From: JAUUSJ01 sp051880475
Lineage (GTDB): Bacteria > Bacillota > Clostridia > Lachnospirales > Lachnospiraceae
Length of the DNA stretch: 64,000 bases
Direction: 5' to 3'
Assembly (NCBI GenBank): GCA_051880475.1
Contig: JBJEOA010000055.1
Coordinates: 1-64,000, forward strand
How positions within the stretch are numbered: the first letter of the stretch is position 1; every line of letters begins with the position of its first letter. Made by a program: the position numbers and the translations under genes. Below the pieces are notes generated by a model. That model saw only the letters and a list, made by a program, of their open reading frames with translations. It was not told where the DNA came from and made no database searches. Shown piece after piece: positions 34,572-43,800 of this stretch.

Positions 34572-35782
34572 AATTGGTCGGAATTGGTCCTGGAACGAGG
34601 GAGTATGTTTTACCAAAGGCTTTAGAAGCGATGGAAAAATCAGATACGATTATTGCCGCAAAGCGTATTATACCGATGCTTGAGGAGCTCCTTGTGGGAA
34701 AGAAAAATATTTTGCCAATGAAAGGAATTCAAGATACGATTGATTTAATAGAAGAATGTTTAAAAAAAGAAGAGGTAGCTTTAATTGTATCGGGAGACCC
34801 TCTTATGTATAGTTTACTTCGCACATTAAAAAACGATGAGAAGGCTTCTAAAATACCGATGGATATTATCCCAGGAATTGGTTCTTTACAGATGCTTGGG
34901 GCAAAATGTGGTATTTCGATGGAAGATGCAAAAATTATTAGTGTGCATGGAAGAAAACAAAAAAGGGGAAGCATAGCGATGGCAGTTTCTGAGCATCGTG
35001 ATTGCTTTTTTCTTTGCAGTAAAGAACAAGGACCTGCGTGGCTATCTGAAATTATGATCGAATATCATTTAGAAAATGTGACAGTTTATGCAGGCTCAGA
35101 CCTATCTTATGCGGAGGAAGAAATCCTAGCCGGAAGTCCAAACCAGATGAGTAAAAAAGAGTTTCCATCTCTTTGCGTGGCGCTTATTCACAATGATGAG
35201 CCAAGAAAAATAGAGCGTGTGGGACTTTTGAGAGATTCTGATTTTATCAGAGGGAAAACTCCGATGACAAAAGAAGAAGTAAGAGCGATTATTGTACAAA
35301 AATTAGGCTTATATCCTGATAGTATTGTCTGGGATGTCGGAGCTGGAACAGGTTCTATCACAATAGAAGCTGCAAGATTTTGTCCTTTTGGTGAGGTGTA
35401 TGCGATTGAGCGAAGCGAGACGGCAGTTGAGCTGATTGAAAAAAATAAAGAAAAGTTTCATGTTCCCCATGTGAAAGTATTTGCGGGGACAGCGAGAGAA
35501 GAGATGAAAAAACTTCCTTGTCCAGATATCGTATTTATCGGGGGAAGCGGTGGAGATTTGGAATATATAATTGAATATTTGGCGAGTTTAAAACAAGAAA
35601 TCAAGGTTGTGATTTCTGCTGTGACAGTGGAGACATTAGCTCAGGCTTGTAATTGTCTCGAAAAATATGACAAAGATTATGAAATGACTCAAATTTCTAT
35701 TGGAAAAAGTCGTAAGCTTGGAAAATATCATATTATGGATAATCATAATCCAGTCACTCTCTTAGAGGCAGTGATTCGGTAA
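34559..35782 (+). CDS. CbiE-CbiT fusion: cobalt-precorrin-7 C5-methyltransferase and C15-methyltransferase/decarboxylase
   Basis: 407 residues. Residues 1-200 are CbiE (KLVGIGPGTREYVLPKALEA, ALIVSGDPLMYSLLRTL, IPGIGSLQMLGAKCGI). Residues about 215-407 are CbiT, a class I methyltransferase with VWDVGAGTGSITIEAARF and later VFIGGSGGDLEYII. The fused arrangement resembles aerobic CobL. The protein methylates C5 and C15 and decarboxylates the ring-C acetate chain. Confidence 0.93.
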   Translation: MHRLKLVGIGPGTREYVLPKALEAMEKSDTIIAAKRIIPMLEELLVGKKNILPMKGIQDTIDLIEECLKKEEVALIVSGDPLMYSLLRTLKNDEKASKIPMDIIPGIGSLQMLGAKCGISMEDAKIISVHGRKQKRGSIAMAVSEHRDCFFLCSKEQGPAWLSEIMIEYHLENVTVYAGSDLSYAEEEILAGSPNQMSKKEFPSLCVALIHNDEPRKIERVGLLRDSDFIRGKTPMTKEEVRAIIVQKLGLYPDSIVWDVGAGTGSITIEAARFCPFGEVYAIERSETAVELIEKNKEKFHVPHVKVFAGTAREEMKKLPCPDIVFIGGSGGDLEYIIEYLASLKQEIKVVISAVTVETLAQACNCLEKYDKDYEMTQISIGKSRKLGKYHIMDNHNPVTLLEAVIR

Positions 35783-35815
35783 ATATGCTAAGGAAGATAG
35801 AAGGGAGAATTCGAC

Positions 35816-36583
35816 ATGAAAAAGGCGTTACTAGTGATTAGTTTTGGAACTAGTTATGAGATAGCGATGAAGGCAATTGAAAATATCGAGGAAAAATTAG
35901 CGGCGGCATTTCCAGATTATGATTTTAATCGAGCCTTCACATCTGGTATGATTATTAAGAAGCTGCTTCGCACAAAGAATCAAAAGATTGAGACAACGAC
36001 AGAAGCACTTGAGAGATTATATCAGGAAGGATATGAGGAGATACTTTGTCAGCCGACACATATCATTAATGGAATTGAGTATGACAAAATGTGTAGTATG
36101 ATTGCCGAGTATAGAGAAAAATTTAAAAGTATTCGCATTGGAGCTCCACTTCTTACGCAGAGCGAAGATTTTGAGGAATGTGCAAAGCGTGTTATGGAAA
36201 ATATGCCAAATATCAAAGAAAATGAGGCGCTTGTTTTTATGGGACATGGCACAGATCATTTTGCGAACGGGGCGTATTCTCAGATTGAAAATACATTAAG
36301 ACATATTGGATATGAGAATGTATATGTAGGTACGGTGGAAGGATTCCCAGATTTATCCTATGTAGAAAAGCGTCTGGAGAAAAAAGGTGTGAAAAAAGTT
36401 TATTTAGCTCCTTTTATGATTGTAGCGGGAGACCATGCGAGAAATGATTTGGCAGGAGAAGAGGAAGATTCTTGGAAATCAATCTTAGAGACAGCAGGAT
36501 ATGAGGTAGAAGTTAAATTGCAAGGAATCGGAGAGTATGATTCCATTGCAGAGCTTTTTGTAGAACATGCGAAGACTGCGTAA
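35816..36583 (+). CDS. cbiK: Sirohydrochlorin cobaltochelatase CbiK
   Basis: 255 residues, full-length CbiK of the anaerobic pathway (PF06180) rather than the short CbiX. LVISFGTSYEIAMKAIENIE starts the fold; the metal-binding histidines lie in QPTHIINGIEYDKM and VFMGHGTDHFANGAY. It inserts cobalt early in the pathway. No signal peptide is seen, so it is cytoplasmic. Confidence 0.92.
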   Translation: MKKALLVISFGTSYEIAMKAIENIEEKLAAAFPDYDFNRAFTSGMIIKKLLRTKNQKIETTTEALERLYQEGYEEILCQPTHIINGIEYDKMCSMIAEYREKFKSIRIGAPLLTQSEDFEECAKRVMENMPNIKENEALVFMGHGTDHFANGAYSQIENTLRHIGYENVYVGTVEGFPDLSYVEKRLEKKGVKKVYLAPFMIVAGDHARNDLAGEEEDSWKSILETAGYEVEVKLQGIGEYDSIAELFVEHAKTA

Positions 36584-36623
36584 AAATGATACCGATAAAA
36601 TATATAAGGAAAGAGGATAAAAG

Positions 36624-37319
36624 ATGGCAGGAAAATTATATGGAATTGGTGTGGGACCTGGAGACCCAGAATTACTTACTATAAAAGCTAAGAGATTAAT
36701 TGAAGAGGCGGATATCGTCGCAGTTCCAGTAAAGAAAATAGGAGAGAATAGTGTTGCGTTAAATATCGCAAAGCAGGCAGCTCATATTCCAGAGGAGAAA
36801 ATTGTAGAGATTGAATTTACAATGAATAAAGATAAGACAAAGAGAGAGGCTTGCAGAAGAGAGGCAGCTAAAAAGGTGACAGATATTTTAGATGAGGGAA
36901 AAAATATTGCAATGTTAGCACTCGGAGATATCGGTATTTACAGCACTTACGCTTATGTGCATAATATTTTGATGAGTCAAGGATATGAAGTGCAAATGGT
37001 TTCTGGAATTCCTTCTTTTTGTGCAGGAGCAAGTGCGGCCAATATTTCTCTTGTGGAGGGAAATGATGGATTTGGCGTTATCCCATCTCTTCGTGGAATT
37101 GATGATGTAAAAAGGGCATTGGATGTATTTGAAAATTTAGTTATTATGAAGGTTGGAAATCATGTACAGGAAGTATATGATTTATTAAAAGAGAGAAATA
37201 TGGAGAAAAATGCTGTGATTGTGAGCAATTGTGGCATGGAAGATGAGTATATCGGAAGCTTAGTTCCTGATAGAAAATATGGATATTTTACAACAATGAT
37301 TGTAAAAAAGGAAAATTAA
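36624..37319 (+). CDS. cbiL: Cobalt-factor II C20-methyltransferase
   Basis: 231 residues. A tetrapyrrole methylase with YGIGVGPGDPELLTIKAKRL at the start, ALGDIGIYSTYAYV in the second glycine-rich loop and VSGIPSFCAGASAANISL; this subset points to CbiL/CobI. It adds the C20 methyl group. cbiJ starts 1 nt after its stop. Confidence 0.92.
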   Translation: MAGKLYGIGVGPGDPELLTIKAKRLIEEADIVAVPVKKIGENSVALNIAKQAAHIPEEKIVEIEFTMNKDKTKREACRREAAKKVTDILDEGKNIAMLALGDIGIYSTYAYVHNILMSQGYEVQMVSGIPSFCAGASAANISLVEGNDGFGVIPSLRGIDDVKRALDVFENLVIMKVGNHVQEVYDLLKERNMEKNAVIVSNCGMEDEYIGSLVPDRKYGYFTTMIVKKEN

Positions 37320-37320
37320 G

Positions 37321-38034
37321 ATGAAAAAAAATATTATTGTAATTGCAGGAACGACGGAATCAAGAGAAGTGATAAAAAGTCTTCGAGAGGATGGGGCAAA
37401 TATTATAGCATCTGTGGCGACAGAGCTTGGTGCAAAGATGTTAGAAGAGGAAGATATTACGATTTATGTGGGAAGAAAGGACGAGAGTGAATTTCGAGAG
37501 TTTTTTTTGCGAGAAAGCCCAGATATGGTAGTGGACGCGTCACATCCCTTTGCAAAAATTGTCACACAGACGGTAAAAACTGTATGTAAAGAACTCCATA
37601 TTCCTTATAAGCGAATAAAAAGAGATAAAGAAGCATACGATTATGAAAACATCATCTGGGTGGCAGACGCTGAGGAAGCTGCAAAGATGGCAGATAAAAT
37701 TGAAGGTATAATTTTGCTCACAACGGGAGCAAATACTGCCCCTGTTTATTCAAAAATGGTGAGTAAGATGGAGGACAGATTATATATTCGTGTATTAGAT
37801 ACACAAAAATCTCTTGAGATATGTGAAATGGCGGGGATTCCTAGAGAGCATATTATTGCGAAAATGCCGCCGTTTTCTGTGGAAGATAACATTGATTTAA
37901 TGAAAAAGATAAACGCTGCCGTTTTAGTGTCAAAAGATAGTGGGAAACAAGGCGGTGTGCAAAATAAGGTGGATGCTTGCAGAGAGCAAAATATTCCGAT
38001 AATCTTAATCCGAAGACCAGAGAGTGAAGGATAG
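37321..38034 (+). CDS. cbiJ: Cobalt-precorrin-6A reductase
   Basis: 237 residues, CobK/CbiJ family (PF02571). NIIVIAGTTESREVIKSL is the nucleotide-binding start; VVDASHPFAKIVTQTVK and LVSKDSGKQGGVQNKVDAC are the conserved middle and C-terminal motifs. It reduces cobalt-precorrin-6A with a nicotinamide cofactor. Confidence 0.92.
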   Translation: MKKNIIVIAGTTESREVIKSLREDGANIIASVATELGAKMLEEEDITIYVGRKDESEFREFFLRESPDMVVDASHPFAKIVTQTVKTVCKELHIPYKRIKRDKEAYDYENIIWVADAEEAAKMADKIEGIILLTTGANTAPVYSKMVSKMEDRLYIRVLDTQKSLEICEMAGIPREHIIAKMPPFSVEDNIDLMKKINAAVLVSKDSGKQGGVQNKVDACREQNIPIILIRRPESEG

Positions 38035-38057
38035 AGAAAGCAGTAAGGAGGAAAAAA

Positions 38058-39467
38058 ATGGGAACTAGTAGTTATATGATACCTAGAATTTTGATTGCGG
38101 GTGCAAACAGTGGATGTGGAAAGACGACAATTACATGTGCAATTTTAAAAGTGTTGACAGATAAAAGATTTGCTGTTCAATCTTATAAATGTGGTCCAGA
38201 CTATATTGACCCGATGTTACATACGCATATCACAAAAATAGAGTCTAGAAATCTAGATCCCTTTTTTCTAGATTCTAAGGAGCTAGAGCAGATTTTTATA
38301 AAAGATGCCAAAGAAGCAGAGATTGCTGTAATAGAGGGAGTCATGGGATTTTACGATGGAATTGCGATGACAAAAAATGCGAGTACCCATTCTGTAGCTG
38401 AGGCGACAAAGACACCCGTTATTTTAGTTATGAATATAAAGGGAATGGCAAATACAATCATACCTATTCTAAAAGGATTAAAGGAGTATAATTTTGGAGA
38501 TAACCAGATTAAAGGAGTTATCTTAAATTGCTGCACAAAAAGTTTGCATGATATGCTCAAACCATTAATAGAAGAAGAACTTGGAATTATGGTATGTGGA
38601 TATTTTCCTGTCGATGAAAAAATTGTTATAAAGAGCAGACATTTAGGACTTATGACGGCGCAGGAGATAGGAAACTTAGATGAGATTGTTGAGGAGCTTG
38701 GGAAAGTTGCCAGTGAGACGATTGATTTTGAGAAGATTGTCATGTTGGCAAAGAGCGCATCTGTCTTAGAAGAAAATATAGAAACTCCGAGTGAGATTAT
38801 AGCTGTCAGAGAAGAACTTGGTGATAAGGAAATAAAAATTGCTGTGGCAAAGGATAAGGCTTTTTGTTTTTATTACAGAGAAAATTTAGATATTTTAGAG
38901 CAGATGGGAGCAAAGCTTTGCTATTTTAGTCCGATTAAAGATAAGAAATTGCCAGATGGAATATCGGGAATTTATCTTGGAGGTGGATATCCAGAGGCCT
39001 ATGCGAGAGAGCTTTCAGAAAATAAAAAATTGCAAAAAGAAATTGTAAAGGCTCACAACGAAGGAATTCCAATTATTGGAGAATGTGGAGGCTTTATGTA
39101 TCTCTGTAAAGAATTAACGAATTTAAAAGGCGAAGTATTCCCTATGTCAGGGCTTGTCGATGCAAAAGTTTTCATGACTCCAAAATTGAATATGCAATTT
39201 GGTTATGTAACAGCGACGGCTTTAGAAGATACTAGTTTTGTCAAAGAGGGAATGAAGATTCGCACTCATGAATTCCATTATTCAAAAGGAGAGCCAGCGG
39301 GAGAACTGTTTGAGATGGAAAAAGTCAGTGGAAAGAAGTGGCATGGAGTTTACGGTAAAGATAATCTTATGGCGGGATATCCACATTGGTATTTTAGAAA
39401 CTGTCTTCCTATGGTGGGAAATTTTATGAGAACTTGCAAGGAAGCATCAAAGATAGGAAAGAAATAA
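38058..39467 (+). CDS. cbiA: Cobyrinate a,c-diamide synthase
   Basis: 469 residues. It amidates the a and c side chains, taking ammonia from glutamine. The N-terminal ATPase has a P-loop in GANSGCGKTTITCAILKVL and YKCGPDYIDPMLH. The C-terminal class I amidotransferase has IPIIGECGGFMYLCKEL, with the nucleophile Cys near residue 343. AAGGAGG precedes the ATG. Confidence 0.94.
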   Translation: MGTSSYMIPRILIAGANSGCGKTTITCAILKVLTDKRFAVQSYKCGPDYIDPMLHTHITKIESRNLDPFFLDSKELEQIFIKDAKEAEIAVIEGVMGFYDGIAMTKNASTHSVAEATKTPVILVMNIKGMANTIIPILKGLKEYNFGDNQIKGVILNCCTKSLHDMLKPLIEEELGIMVCGYFPVDEKIVIKSRHLGLMTAQEIGNLDEIVEELGKVASETIDFEKIVMLAKSASVLEENIETPSEIIAVREELGDKEIKIAVAKDKAFCFYYRENLDILEQMGAKLCYFSPIKDKKLPDGISGIYLGGGYPEAYARELSENKKLQKEIVKAHNEGIPIIGECGGFMYLCKELTNLKGEVFPMSGLVDAKVFMTPKLNMQFGYVTATALEDTSFVKEGMKIRTHEFHYSKGEPAGELFEMEKVSGKKWHGVYGKDNLMAGYPHWYFRNCLPMVGNFMRTCKEASKIGKK

Positions 39468-39473
39468 AAAAAT

Positions 39474-40481
39474 ATGATACTTACAATAGAAATCGCAATT
39501 GGATTCCTTCTCGACTTAATATTGGGAGACCCTCGCTGGCTTCCTCATCCAATTGTGTATATAGGGAGAGCAATTAATATATTAAAAAAGAGTGCACAAA
39601 AAAAATTATATGGCTGCTTATACAAAGAGATTTTGGAGGAAGAAAAAGAATCACTTAAAAGAGAAGAAAAGAAGGAATATTTTTTTGGAGTAATTTTATC
39701 ACTTATTATTGTGATAGGAACATTTTTCCTTGTCTTTTTTTCCTTATGGCTTCTTGAAAAAATTCATCCGTTCCTTCGATATATTTTGGAGACGTTTTGG
39801 ATTTATCAGATTTTAGCGACAAAATGTCTAAAAACAGAGTCTATGAAAGTATATAAAAAATTAAAAGAAGGGGATTTAGAAGGGGCTAGAGTCGAGATTT
39901 CTTACCTCGTGGGAAGAGATACACAATCTCTTAGTGAGGAAGAAGTGGCAAAGGCTACGATAGAGACAGTGGCAGAAAATACGAGCGATGGTGTTATCGC
40001 ACCGTTATTTTATATTGCAATTTTTGGTGCACCTCTTGGTATGGCATATAAAGCAATTAATACGCTAGATTCTATGATTGGATATAAAAATGATGAGTTT
40101 CTTTATCTTGGCAGATTTGCTGCAAAGCTTGATGATGTCGCAAATTTTATTCCAGCGAGACTTTGTGCAATTATGATGATGGCCGCTTCTTTTATCCTTG
40201 GATTTGATTTTAAAGGAAGTATAAGGATTTTTAGGAGAGACCGGTTTGCACATCTTAGCCCAAATAGTGCACAGACAGAGTCCGTGGCTGCTGGGGCACT
40301 TCAGATTCAGCTTGGAGGAACTCATGATTATTTTGGAAAGCCAGTTGTAAAGCCGACGATTGGGGATGATATCCGCCCAGTAGAGTATGATGATATTAGA
40401 AAATGCAATCGGCTCCTTTATGCTACGGCGATATTGACAGCAATTATAGTTGTTTTGGTTCGGATTTTGTTAAAGATATGA
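39474..40481 (+). CDS. cbiB: Adenosylcobinamide-phosphate synthase CbiB
   Basis: 335 residues with several membrane helices. LDLILGDPRWLPHPIVYIGR, AENTSDGVIAPLFY and HLSPNSAQTESVAAGALQIQ are CbiB/CobD-family hallmarks. It attaches the aminopropanol arm to adenosylcobyrate. It starts 6 nt after cbiA. About 95 nt with a short ORF separate it from the decarboxylase that makes its substrate. Confidence 0.93.
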   Translation: MILTIEIAIGFLLDLILGDPRWLPHPIVYIGRAINILKKSAQKKLYGCLYKEILEEEKESLKREEKKEYFFGVILSLIIVIGTFFLVFFSLWLLEKIHPFLRYILETFWIYQILATKCLKTESMKVYKKLKEGDLEGARVEISYLVGRDTQSLSEEEVAKATIETVAENTSDGVIAPLFYIAIFGAPLGMAYKAINTLDSMIGYKNDEFLYLGRFAAKLDDVANFIPARLCAIMMMAASFILGFDFKGSIRIFRRDRFAHLSPNSAQTESVAAGALQIQLGGTHDYFGKPVVKPTIGDDIRPVEYDDIRKCNRLLYATAILTAIIVVLVRILLKI

Positions 40482-40536
40482 GTAAGCAAAGACGAAGAAA
40501 AATTTCTTTTTGCCATTTGTTTAAAGGAGATAGAAA

Positions 40537-40581
40537 ATGGAAGAATCTGAAAAAATAGCACAGAAAGGAATGGACAGATGA
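40537..40581 (+). CDS. Possible 14-residue upstream peptide
   Basis: ATG 40537 lies 7 nt after AAAGGAG and encodes MEESEKIAQKGMDR. Its stop TGA overlaps the next start codon (ATGA at 40578-40581). The strong ribosome binding site and overlap suggest translational coupling to the decarboxylase gene, which also has its own weaker site (AAAGGA). It may equally be chance. Confidence 0.25.
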   Translation: MEESEKIAQKGMDR

Positions 40582-41651
40582 AAAAGCATGGAGGAAATGT
40601 CTATGAAAAGGCAAAGACATTAGGAGTGGATAAAGAAGAAATACTTGATTTTTCAGCCAATATTAGTCCTCTTGGAATTCCAAGAGGAGTAAAGCAAGCA
40701 ATGATAGCAAGTATTGATGAGCTCATTCACTATCCAGACCCAGACTGTGTGGAGCTAAAAAAAGCGATAGCCAAGGCAGAAAATGTGAGAGAAGAGTTTA
40801 TAGAATGTGGAAATGGCGGAGCTGATTTATTATTTCGCCTAGCGCTTGCCCTAAAGCCAAAACGAGTTTTGCTTCTAGCTCCTACTTTTGTAGAGTACGA
40901 AGAAGCAATGAAAGCGGTGGGTAGTGAGATTCACTACACAACGCTAGATGAGGAATTTAGGATTTGTCCAGAGTGGATAAAAAGAAAGCTAAAAGAAGGC
41001 GCAGAGCTTTTTATTTTATGCAATCCGAATAATCCGACTGGATTATTGACAAAAAGAGAAGAGATTTTAGATATTTTAGAAGAGGCAAAAAAAATCGGCT
41101 GTAAAGTATTAGTTGATGAGTGTTTTTTAGAATTGTACGAAAGAGAGATGGACTATTCTCTAAAACCTTATTTAGACAAATATGACAATTTATTCATTTT
41201 AAAATCTTTTACAAAATTATACGCAATTCCAGGCGTAAGGCTTGGCTATATTTTGAGCAGTAATACAAAAAAACTAGAGAAAATTAAGTCATCTGGTCAG
41301 GCATGGGGCGTAAGCCATATTGCACAAAGAGCAGGAGTTGCGGCATTGGAGGAGAAGGCATATAAAGAGAGAACAATAAAATTTATCGCCGAAGAAAATC
41401 TATTTTTAAAAGAAAATCTTCGCAATCTTGGAATCCACGTATTAGACGGCGCAGTAAATTATTTGTTTTTTTATACAAAACAAAAAGATTTAAATGATAG
41501 ACTGGAAAAATATTCCATTTTGATTCGAGATTGCAGTAATTATCAAGGTCTGGAAAAAGGATATTTTCGAATTGCGGTAAATAGCCGAGAGGAAAATATA
41601 AAATTAATAGAAGCATTAAAAAAGATAAAAGAAGAGGTGGGAGGTTTTTAA
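40578..41651 (+). CDS. cobD: Threonine-phosphate decarboxylase (PLP aminotransferase fold)
   Basis: 357 residues. It converts L-threonine-O-3-phosphate to aminopropanol phosphate for CbiB. HGGNVYEKAKTLGV at the start, DFSANISPLGIPRGVK, FILCNPNNPTGLL-type ILCNPNNPTGLLT, and SFTKLYAIPGVRLGY with the PLP-binding Lys are class I aminotransferase and CobD markers. Its stop lies at the cbiP start (ATG 41652). Confidence 0.9.
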   Translation: MKKHGGNVYEKAKTLGVDKEEILDFSANISPLGIPRGVKQAMIASIDELIHYPDPDCVELKKAIAKAENVREEFIECGNGGADLLFRLALALKPKRVLLLAPTFVEYEEAMKAVGSEIHYTTLDEEFRICPEWIKRKLKEGAELFILCNPNNPTGLLTKREEILDILEEAKKIGCKVLVDECFLELYEREMDYSLKPYLDKYDNLFILKSFTKLYAIPGVRLGYILSSNTKKLEKIKSSGQAWGVSHIAQRAGVAALEEKAYKERTIKFIAEENLFLKENLRNLGIHVLDGAVNYLFFYTKQKDLNDRLEKYSILIRDCSNYQGLEKGYFRIAVNSREENIKLIEALKKIKEEVGGF

Positions 41652-43706
41652 ATGGCAGCAAAAGTAATTATGGTGCAAGGTACTATGTCTAATTCCGGAA
41701 AGACATTTGTGACAGCGGGGTTTTGCCGTGTATTTCGGCAGGCGGGTTATAAAGTTGCACCGTTTAAGGCACAAAATATGGCACTTAATTCCTATATTAC
41801 AAAAGAGGGATTGGAAATTGGAAGAGCACAGGCGATGCAGGCAGAGGCAGCTATGATAGAGCCAACCCATTATATGAATCCAGTTTTGTTAAAGCCGACT
41901 AGTCATATGGGTTCTCAAGTGATAGTAAACGGCGAAGTATTTGCCAATTTAAGCGCACAAGAATATTATGAGAAAAAGAAAGGCTTGAAAAAAGATGTTA
42001 TGGCGGCTTTTTCTCATCTTGCAAAAGAAAATGATATTATTGTCATTGAGGGAGCTGGAAGTCCAGCAGAGATTAACTTAGCAAAAGATGATTTTGTAAA
42101 TATGGGAATGGCAAAGATGGCGGATGCCGATGTATTCTTGGTGGCAGATATTGACCGCGGAGGTGTATTTGCCTCTATATATGGAACAATTAAATTAATG
42201 TCCAAAGAAGACCAAGATAGAATAAAGGGAATTATTATTAATAAGTTTAGAGGAGATGTATCTATTCTAAAGCCAGGATTAAAAATGATAGAAGATTTGG
42301 TAAATATACCTGTTATTGGAGTTTTACCGATGGAAAAAATTGATGTCGATGATGAAGATAGTCTATCTGAGCGTTTAAATCAAAAAACAATTCAAGAGGG
42401 AATTGATGTGGCGGTTATTCGTCTTCCTCATATTTCTAATTTTACAGATTTTAGCGTATTTGAGTTAGTGGACGGTGTATCTCTTCGCTATGTGACGGAT
42501 AAAAAGGAATTAGGAGAGCCAGACTTGATTTTACTCCCAGGTACGAAAAATACAATGAGCGATATGTGCTGGTTAAAGGAGAGTGGACTAGAGGGAGCCA
42601 TTATTCGTGCATCGGCAAAAACAAGGATAATCGGTATTTGTGGAGGATTTCAGCTTCTTGGAAAAGAATTAAAAGATCCGTATAATGTAGAGCACGGCGG
42701 AGAAATGAAGGGACTTGGTCTCCTTGATATTGAGACTATCTTTGAGGAGGCAAAGACGAGGACTCGCATTATGGGAAATATTTTAGAAGATTCTAATTTA
42801 TATGGATTAGAAAAACGAGAGGTTGAAGGTTACGAAATCCATATGGGTGTGACAAAAAATCTTGGCGAAGCAAAACCTATGATAGAACTTTCGGATGGCA
42901 GAATAGATGGATTTCGAAATGAGACAGGCTCTGTCTGGGGAAGTTATTTGCATGGCATTTTTGACAATGAAGCTTTGCTTTTTGGAATTGTACACCAAAT
43001 TATGAGGGAAAGGGGAATTGATCCTTTAGATAATCATCTAAGTGTTGCGGAATATAAAGAAATTCAGTATAATAAATTAGCAGACTTAATTCGAGAAAAT
43101 ATAGATATGGATTATGTATATGAGCTTTTAGAAAAGCAAGAATGTCTCCAAAAAGAAAAACAGGAAAGTGCAGAAAAATCAACAGAGAAAAAAGGGTATG
43201 TTCACTTATACTGTGGAGATGGAAAAGGAAAGACAACTTGCAGCATGGGACTTCTTATTCGGGCTGCGGGAAGTGGAAAGAAAGTTTTACTGCATCAATT
43301 TATGAAGGATAATTCTAGCAGTGAGAGAAACATAATTTCTGGTATTCCAAATATAACGATTCTGCCGGGAGAAGAAAAAGTATGCTTTACATTTTCTATG
43401 ACAGAAGAAGAAAAAAGTATTCAAAAACTTAAAAATGACAAGATGATAGAGAAAATTTCTAATATGATGAAGGATTATGATATGATTGTATTAGATGAGG
43501 TTCTCTATGCGATTACAAAAGGGGTTTTATCTGAGAAGATTGTATTAGAATTATTAGATAATCGTCCAGAAAATGTAGAGGTTGTATTAACCGGTCGCAA
43601 TCCTAGTGAGGCTATGATAGAGAGGGCAGACTATATGTCTGAGATAAAGAAGATAAAGCATCCATTTGATGAGGGAGTAAAGAGTCGCGTAGGCATCGAA
43701 AAATAG
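41652..43706 (+). CDS. Cobyrate synthase fused to cob(I)yrinate a,c-diamide adenosyltransferase (CbiP-CobO)
   Basis: 684 residues. Residues 1-490 are CbiP: P-loop VQGTMSNSGKTFVTAGFCRV, FKAQNMALNSYIT, and class I glutamine amidotransferase IGICGGFQLLGKEL with nucleophile Cys330. It amidates side chains b, d, e and g. A charged linker (about 490-515, many Glu and Lys) leads to a BtuR/CobO domain with P-loop GDGKGKTT (522-529) and MIVLDEVLYAITKG, which adenosylates the corrin cobalt. The fusion is out of the usual order, since adenosylation precedes CbiP. No frameshift or break at the junction. It is the last gene of the cobalamin cluster. Confidence 0.92.
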   Translation: MAAKVIMVQGTMSNSGKTFVTAGFCRVFRQAGYKVAPFKAQNMALNSYITKEGLEIGRAQAMQAEAAMIEPTHYMNPVLLKPTSHMGSQVIVNGEVFANLSAQEYYEKKKGLKKDVMAAFSHLAKENDIIVIEGAGSPAEINLAKDDFVNMGMAKMADADVFLVADIDRGGVFASIYGTIKLMSKEDQDRIKGIIINKFRGDVSILKPGLKMIEDLVNIPVIGVLPMEKIDVDDEDSLSERLNQKTIQEGIDVAVIRLPHISNFTDFSVFELVDGVSLRYVTDKKELGEPDLILLPGTKNTMSDMCWLKESGLEGAIIRASAKTRIIGICGGFQLLGKELKDPYNVEHGGEMKGLGLLDIETIFEEAKTRTRIMGNILEDSNLYGLEKREVEGYEIHMGVTKNLGEAKPMIELSDGRIDGFRNETGSVWGSYLHGIFDNEALLFGIVHQIMRERGIDPLDNHLSVAEYKEIQYNKLADLIRENIDMDYVYELLEKQECLQKEKQESAEKSTEKKGYVHLYCGDGKGKTTCSMGLLIRAAGSGKKVLLHQFMKDNSSSERNIISGIPNITILPGEEKVCFTFSMTEEEKSIQKLKNDKMIEKISNMMKDYDMIVLDEVLYAITKGVLSEKIVLELLDNRPENVEVVLTGRNPSEAMIERADYMSEIKKIKHPFDEGVKSRVGIEK

Positions 43707-43800
43707 CAAAATTGAAGAAAAAGCATACTTGTAAAAATACAAAATATGTGGGAGAATATAAGAAATATAAACTTCTATATAGAAAAGAGGAAAATAAAGT

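Noticed and set aside
34559..35782. Aerobic-pathway CobL
   Set aside because: Domain order matches CobL, but the neighbours CbiD, CbiG and CbiK define the anaerobic route, so CbiE-CbiT is the better name.
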